Assembly (NCBI GenBank): GCA_964431655.1
Contig: CAYSKJ010000064.1
Location: forward strand, 1-16,140
Length of the DNA stretch: 16,140 nt
Reading direction: 5' to 3'
DNA from: CAYMEV01 sp964431655 [NCBI: uncultured bacterium]
GTDB lineage: Bacteria; CAYMEV01
Of the stretch, positions 14,374-16,140 are shown piece by piece (positions within the stretch are counted from its first letter, which is position 1; every line of letters starts with the position of its first letter). Made by a program: the position numbers and the translations under genes. A model generated the notes under the pieces. That model saw only the letters and a list, made by a program, of their open reading frames with translations, ran no database searches and was not told where the DNA came from.

Positions 14374-15897
14374 ATGAAAAACACCCTTATCAAAAACGCT
14401 GAGATATTTTATGAGGACAGATTTATCAGGGGCGACATTATGATTTACAATGACCGTGTTGAAAAAATCGGCGCTTTCAGCACTGGGGAATTTGAACCTT
14501 CCAGCTTTGAGGTCCTTTCCTTAAGCGGCAATACTGTCCTGCCATCCTTTTTTGATTCCCACACCCATTTCTACAGCTATGCTCTCTCTCTGAACTGCCT
14601 GAACCTTGAAAACTGCCGGACTGCAGACGAGACCATGTCTGCCCTGGCAGATTACATAAAAACCAGTGATTCCGAGATCATATTCGGCCGGGGCTGGAGC
14701 AAGTCCATATCCAATAAGGATATACCGACAAGGCATGTTATAGATGAAATTGCCGGGCAAAGGTCAGTGCTCCTGGAAAGCAAGGACAGTCACAGCGTCA
14801 TTCTGAACTCAAAAGCCCTGGAATTCTGCGGCATTGATGAGAATACTGCCGTCGAGAACGGCATTATTGAAAGGGACAGCCAAAACAGGCTCAACGGTAT
14901 TCTGGCTGAAAACGCTGTTTTACTCGCAAAGCCCCTATATAACTGTCTATACAATGTGGATGAGGATACTGCAATATCATGCATAGAGAAGGCATCAAAA
15001 AGACTTATGGAATTGGGTATAGGCGCAATATTCAATGTGGAGGATATCTACAGTACAGGCAGGATAGCAAAAGCCCGGGAACAAGGCAGATTCTTCCAGC
15101 ATTTCTTTACTGCAATACCTGAAAAAGAGATGGATTATGCTGGTACAGTTCCATATAAAAACCTCCTCAGGGGTGTTAAATGCTTCCTGGACGGTGCCCT
15201 GGGCAACCTTGAGGCAGCAATGATAGAACCCTATCATAATCATGAAAATAATAAAGGGGTTCTGGTAAAGAATTACCACAGCCTTATGAAAACCATCTCC
15301 AAAGCTTCATTAAAAGGTCTCCCTGCTGTAATCCATGCCATCGGAGACAGGGCCAATAAAACGGCTCTTGACGCATTAAAAGACTCCCGGGGCAGGAAAC
15401 TGGCCTACCATGACAGGATTGAGCATGCACAGCTTATTTTTCCTGGTTTTTCTGAAAATAACTACCCTTCTGATATTATTTTTTCCATGCAGCCTGCCCA
15501 TCTCCTCACTGATATAAAGCCCATTGAAAGGTTCTGGGGAAAGGAAAGGGCAAAATATGCCTTTGCCTTTAAAACCCTTAAAGCCAATGGCAACCCAATA
15601 ATTTTCGGAACCGACACCCCTATAGAGAAGCCTGACCCTTTGTACGGGCTTTATGCCGCCATTAACAGAAGGGACAGGGATAATTATCCACAAGACGGTT
15701 TTATGCCCGAGGAAGCCATGGAGGTAGAGGATGCCATTGCCAGTTATACTACAACACCCCGCAGGATTTACGGTATTGATAATGCAATCCGCCTGGGAAG
15801 CAGGCCTGATTTCATTATTTATGACAGAAACATCGACTTTTCAAATCTCAGGCATGAGGATCTGGACAGTTACAAAATAATGCGCTATTTCCGGTAA
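14374..15897 (+). CDS. Amidohydrolase family 3 protein (YtcJ-like)
   Basis: 507 residues, no signal peptide, cytoplasmic. The sequence follows the amidohydrolase_3 family closely: PSFFDSHTHF (58-67, H63 and H65), FGRGWSKS, NSKALEFCGI, GVKCFLDGALGNLEAAM (from 267, with K269 the likely bridging lysine), HAIGDRA (321-327, H321), RIEHAQ (H351), FGTDTPIEKPDP (D414) and the closing LGSRPDFIIYD. Characterised members remove formyl or acyl groups from amines or amino acids, but most are untested, so the substrate is open. An in-frame ATG exists at 14329 inside the preceding gene. I chose 14374 because AGGAGGAG (14358-14365) sits just upstream and the product then begins MKNTLIKNAEIF as relatives do. 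It starts 19 bp after the transglycosylase stop, so it is in the same operon. The stop is 1 bp from the convergent DsbD-like gene. Confidence 0.93.
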   Translation: MKNTLIKNAEIFYEDRFIRGDIMIYNDRVEKIGAFSTGEFEPSSFEVLSLSGNTVLPSFFDSHTHFYSYALSLNCLNLENCRTADETMSALADYIKTSDSEIIFGRGWSKSISNKDIPTRHVIDEIAGQRSVLLESKDSHSVILNSKALEFCGIDENTAVENGIIERDSQNRLNGILAENAVLLAKPLYNCLYNVDEDTAISCIEKASKRLMELGIGAIFNVEDIYSTGRIAKAREQGRFFQHFFTAIPEKEMDYAGTVPYKNLLRGVKCFLDGALGNLEAAMIEPYHNHENNKGVLVKNYHSLMKTISKASLKGLPAVIHAIGDRANKTALDALKDSRGRKLAYHDRIEHAQLIFPGFSENNYPSDIIFSMQPAHLLTDIKPIERFWGKERAKYAFAFKTLKANGNPIIFGTDTPIEKPDPLYGLYAAINRRDRDNYPQDGFMPEEAMEVEDAIASYTTTPRRIYGIDNAIRLGSRPDFIIYDRNIDFSNLRHEDLDSYKIMRYFR

Positions 15898-15898
15898 A

Positions 15899-16140
15899 TC
15901 AGCCGATAATATTAAGCCTTTTGAGTAATGAAAGAAGCTGTTCATGACCGACATAACCGTGTAATCTTTCCAGTTCCAGGCCTGAACTGTGATATATTAT
16001 AATCATGGGCAGGCCCTGCACCTTATAATCTTTCATGATCTTTTGGCTTGCTTCATTGAGTTCTGTCAGGTCAACCTTTATTGCCTCATAATTCTCAAGA
16101 TAGCTTATTAATGCTTTGTCGGTGAAGGTGGTTTTTTCCA
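15899..16140 (-). CDS. C-terminal thioredoxin-fold domain of a DsbD-like protein (partial)
   Basis: The minus strand is open from the window edge to TGA at 15899-15901, giving 79 residues. The pattern TFTDKALISYLENY, then KVDLTELNEAS, then YKVQGLPMIIIYHSSG and HGYVGHEQLLSLLKRL matches the last part of the DsbD gamma domain: the VDLT and G-L-P with cis-proline strand, then the G-Y/F turn and final helix. The CxxC site would lie upstream, outside the window. DsbD passes electrons from cytoplasmic thioredoxin to periplasmic thiols. A stand-alone periplasmic thioredoxin is the main alternative because the membrane domain is not visible. Confidence 0.8.
   Translation of the reverse strand, partial: EKTTFTDKALISYLENYEAIKVDLTELNEASQKIMKDYKVQGLPMIIIYHSSGLELERLHGYVGHEQLLSLLKRLNIIG

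Overview
The window (16,140 bp, AT-rich, with frequent ATA isoleucine and AGG arginine codons) looks like an ordinary, densely packed chromosome segment of a Gram-negative-type bacterium. The envelope evidence is indirect: a Slt70-like lytic transglycosylase with a signal peptide, the C-terminal end of a DsbD/thioredoxin-fold protein, and a large exported M6 metalloprotease. No ribosomal RNA or other taxonomic marker is present, so I do not assign a phylum. No phage, transposon, CRISPR, tRNA or rRNA is visible.

Layout, left to right. Positions 1-62 hold the last codons of an unidentified gene. A TPR-like membrane-anchored or exported protein follows (164-1138, +). Convergent to it is a minus-strand signalling pair: a single-domain STAS protein (1145-1489) and, upstream of it, a PAS-PAS-degenerate kinase-receiver protein (1563-3341). 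A class I fructose-1,6-bisphosphatase (3455-4468, +) is divergent from that pair and convergent with a 1005-residue M6 metalloprotease (4470-7487, -). The protease carries two FN3-like domains and a C-terminal repeat region that reads like a beta-propeller.

Upstream of the protease on the minus strand lies a probable operon of aldehyde dehydrogenase, mnmA and larE (10873 down to 7557). mnmA and larE are both PP-loop ATP-dependent sulfur-transfer enzymes and share the same three-cysteine layout. A 164-bp divergent intergenic region separates this operon from a plus-strand operon: an imidazolonepropionase-like amidohydrolase (11068-12201), the lytic transglycosylase with a TTG start overlapping the upstream stop (12198-14354), and a YtcJ-like amidohydrolase (14374-15897). 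The right edge has the 3' end of a DsbD-like gene (15899-16140, -).

How the genes may work together. Most are housekeeping or metabolic: gluconeogenesis, wobble-uridine thiolation, nickel-pincer cofactor synthesis, aldehyde oxidation, peptidoglycan turnover and secreted proteolysis. The least ordinary items are three. One is the signalling protein, whose kinase core keeps traces of the HDFNN, N-box and G1 regions but has lost the catalytic residues while its receiver domain is intact. The second is the mnmA-larE tandem with matching candidate Fe-S cysteines. The third is the translationally coupled amidohydrolase/transglycosylase operon. I see no clearly new defence or mobile system. Three convergent gene pairs abut with only 1-6 bp between them, leaving no space for dedicated terminators.
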